Below are positions 5,542 to 6,071 of a stretch of DNA of 6,071 nt, in pieces. A program made the position numbers and the translations under genes. Each line of letters opens with the position of its first letter. Positions within the stretch are counted from its first letter, which is position 1. Below the pieces are notes generated by a model, which saw nothing but the letters and a program-made list of their open reading frames with translations, had not been told where the DNA came from and made no database searches. This DNA is from Acidobacteriota bacterium (GTDB lineage: Bacteria; Acidobacteriota; Terriglobia; UBA7540): contig JAKAWN010000410.1 of NCBI GenBank assembly GCA_021827245.1, positions 1 to 6,071 on the forward strand, in the 5' to 3' direction.

Positions 5542-6071
5542 TCAGGAGCTTGATTCGAGCGGAGTTACGCCGACGTATCTCGCGCGGGGCCGAATGAGTT
5601 GATTATCTGCATATTGCTCGATGGCGTGGGCGATCCAGCCCACGGTGCGCCCCAATGCAAATAGGCCCATCGAGGTCCCTGGAGGGAGCTGGAGCGCGCT
5701 CGAAAGCGTCACCAATCCGAAATCCAAATTTGGAGCTTCGCCTGTCAAGGACTCGGCGGCTCGGACGAGTCTATCTGCCAGGTCGATTACCGAAGCCGTT
5801 CCATAGGTTCTGGAAAGGGAGATCAAAAGAGAGGCACGTGGGTCTCCGTCCGGGTACAGGGGATGTCCGAATCCCGGCACCCCTCCATACAATCGAAGGT
5901 GCCTGCCAAGTACCTTCCCAACTTGACTACTATCCCCAATTTCCCGAAAAAGACTTTCGATCTGTTCCGAAGCACCGCCGTGGCGGCGTCCGCGGAATGC
6001 GGCGAGGGCGCCATTCACCACCTCGTAAAGCGTGCCACGCGCCGAGGCAATGCAGCGAGCGGTAGATCGGA
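5542..6071 (-). CDS. Citrate synthase-family protein, C-terminal part, 5' end outside the window
   Basis: The frame is open to the right edge, so only the last 175 residues are visible. A GTG at 6021 is an internal codon rather than the start, because the sequence before it (TARCIASARGTLYEVV) already fits the family. These enzymes condense an acyl-CoA with an oxoacid, or cleave citryl-CoA. All three catalytic positions are present: His30 of the fragment in RRHGGAS, His69 in PGFGHPLYPDGDPRA, and Asp116 in PNLDFGL. The late helix GRTVGWIAHAIEQ (140-152) and RPRARYVG (160-167) are typical of short bacterial citrate-synthase-like proteins. Intact members have roughly 370-430 residues, so about half is missing. 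Some relatives carry an N-terminal helix-turn-helix; that cannot be checked here. Whether the substrate is oxaloacetate or another oxoacid is not visible. It lies 149 bp upstream of the acetyltransferase on the same strand. Confidence 0.88.
   Translation of the reverse strand, partial: RSTARCIASARGTLYEVVNGALAAFRGRRHGGASEQIESLFREIGDSSQVGKVLGRHLRLYGGVPGFGHPLYPDGDPRASLLISLSRTYGTASVIDLADRLVRAAESLTGEAPNLDFGLVTLSSALQLPPGTSMGLFALGRTVGWIAHAIEQYADNQLIRPRARYVGVTPLESSS

Overview
This 6.1 kb window looks like a piece of a free-living, moderately GC-rich bacterial chromosome. The mix is an IS630-family transposase remnant, a PaaI-type thioesterase, an AraC regulator, a group II PLP decarboxylase and a citrate-synthase-family protein. 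That would fit soil lineages such as Acidobacteriota or Proteobacteria, but nothing in the sequence fixes the taxon, and the assignment is inference only.

Layout. The left part is on the plus strand: a small hotdog-fold thioesterase (13-381, its start possibly beyond the window edge), a 237-bp gap, and an AraC-family regulator (619-1488). Next comes a decayed IS630-family transposase (about 1539-2357), followed by a short DHCW-motif cupin (2593-2922). A stretch with no convincing gene (2923-3374) lies between the cupin and the convergent right-hand block. The right block is on the minus strand. Read in the direction of transcription it runs: a citrate-synthase-family protein cut by the window end (6071-5542), a GNAT acetyltransferase (5392-4874), and a group II pyridoxal-phosphate decarboxylase of the aromatic-amino-acid decarboxylase type (4835-3375). 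The last two are 38 bp apart with a strong Shine-Dalgarno sequence in between, so they are probably co-transcribed.

How the genes might work together. The decarboxylase should turn an amino acid into an amine, and the acetyltransferase could then N-acetylate that amine or act on something unrelated. The citrate-synthase-like protein uses or releases acetyl-CoA or a related acyl-CoA, so a shared acyl-CoA theme is possible but unproven. The AraC regulator and the thioesterase are separated from that block by the transposon remnant and need not belong to it.

The clearest sequence-level result is the state of the transposase. Its three reading-frame pieces can be joined only by assuming three single-base losses, one in-frame stop, a lost start codon and a missing internal segment; the second catalytic aspartate is also replaced by glutamate. 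I did not find a convincing new multi-gene system. The most interesting lead is the decarboxylase-acetyltransferase pair.
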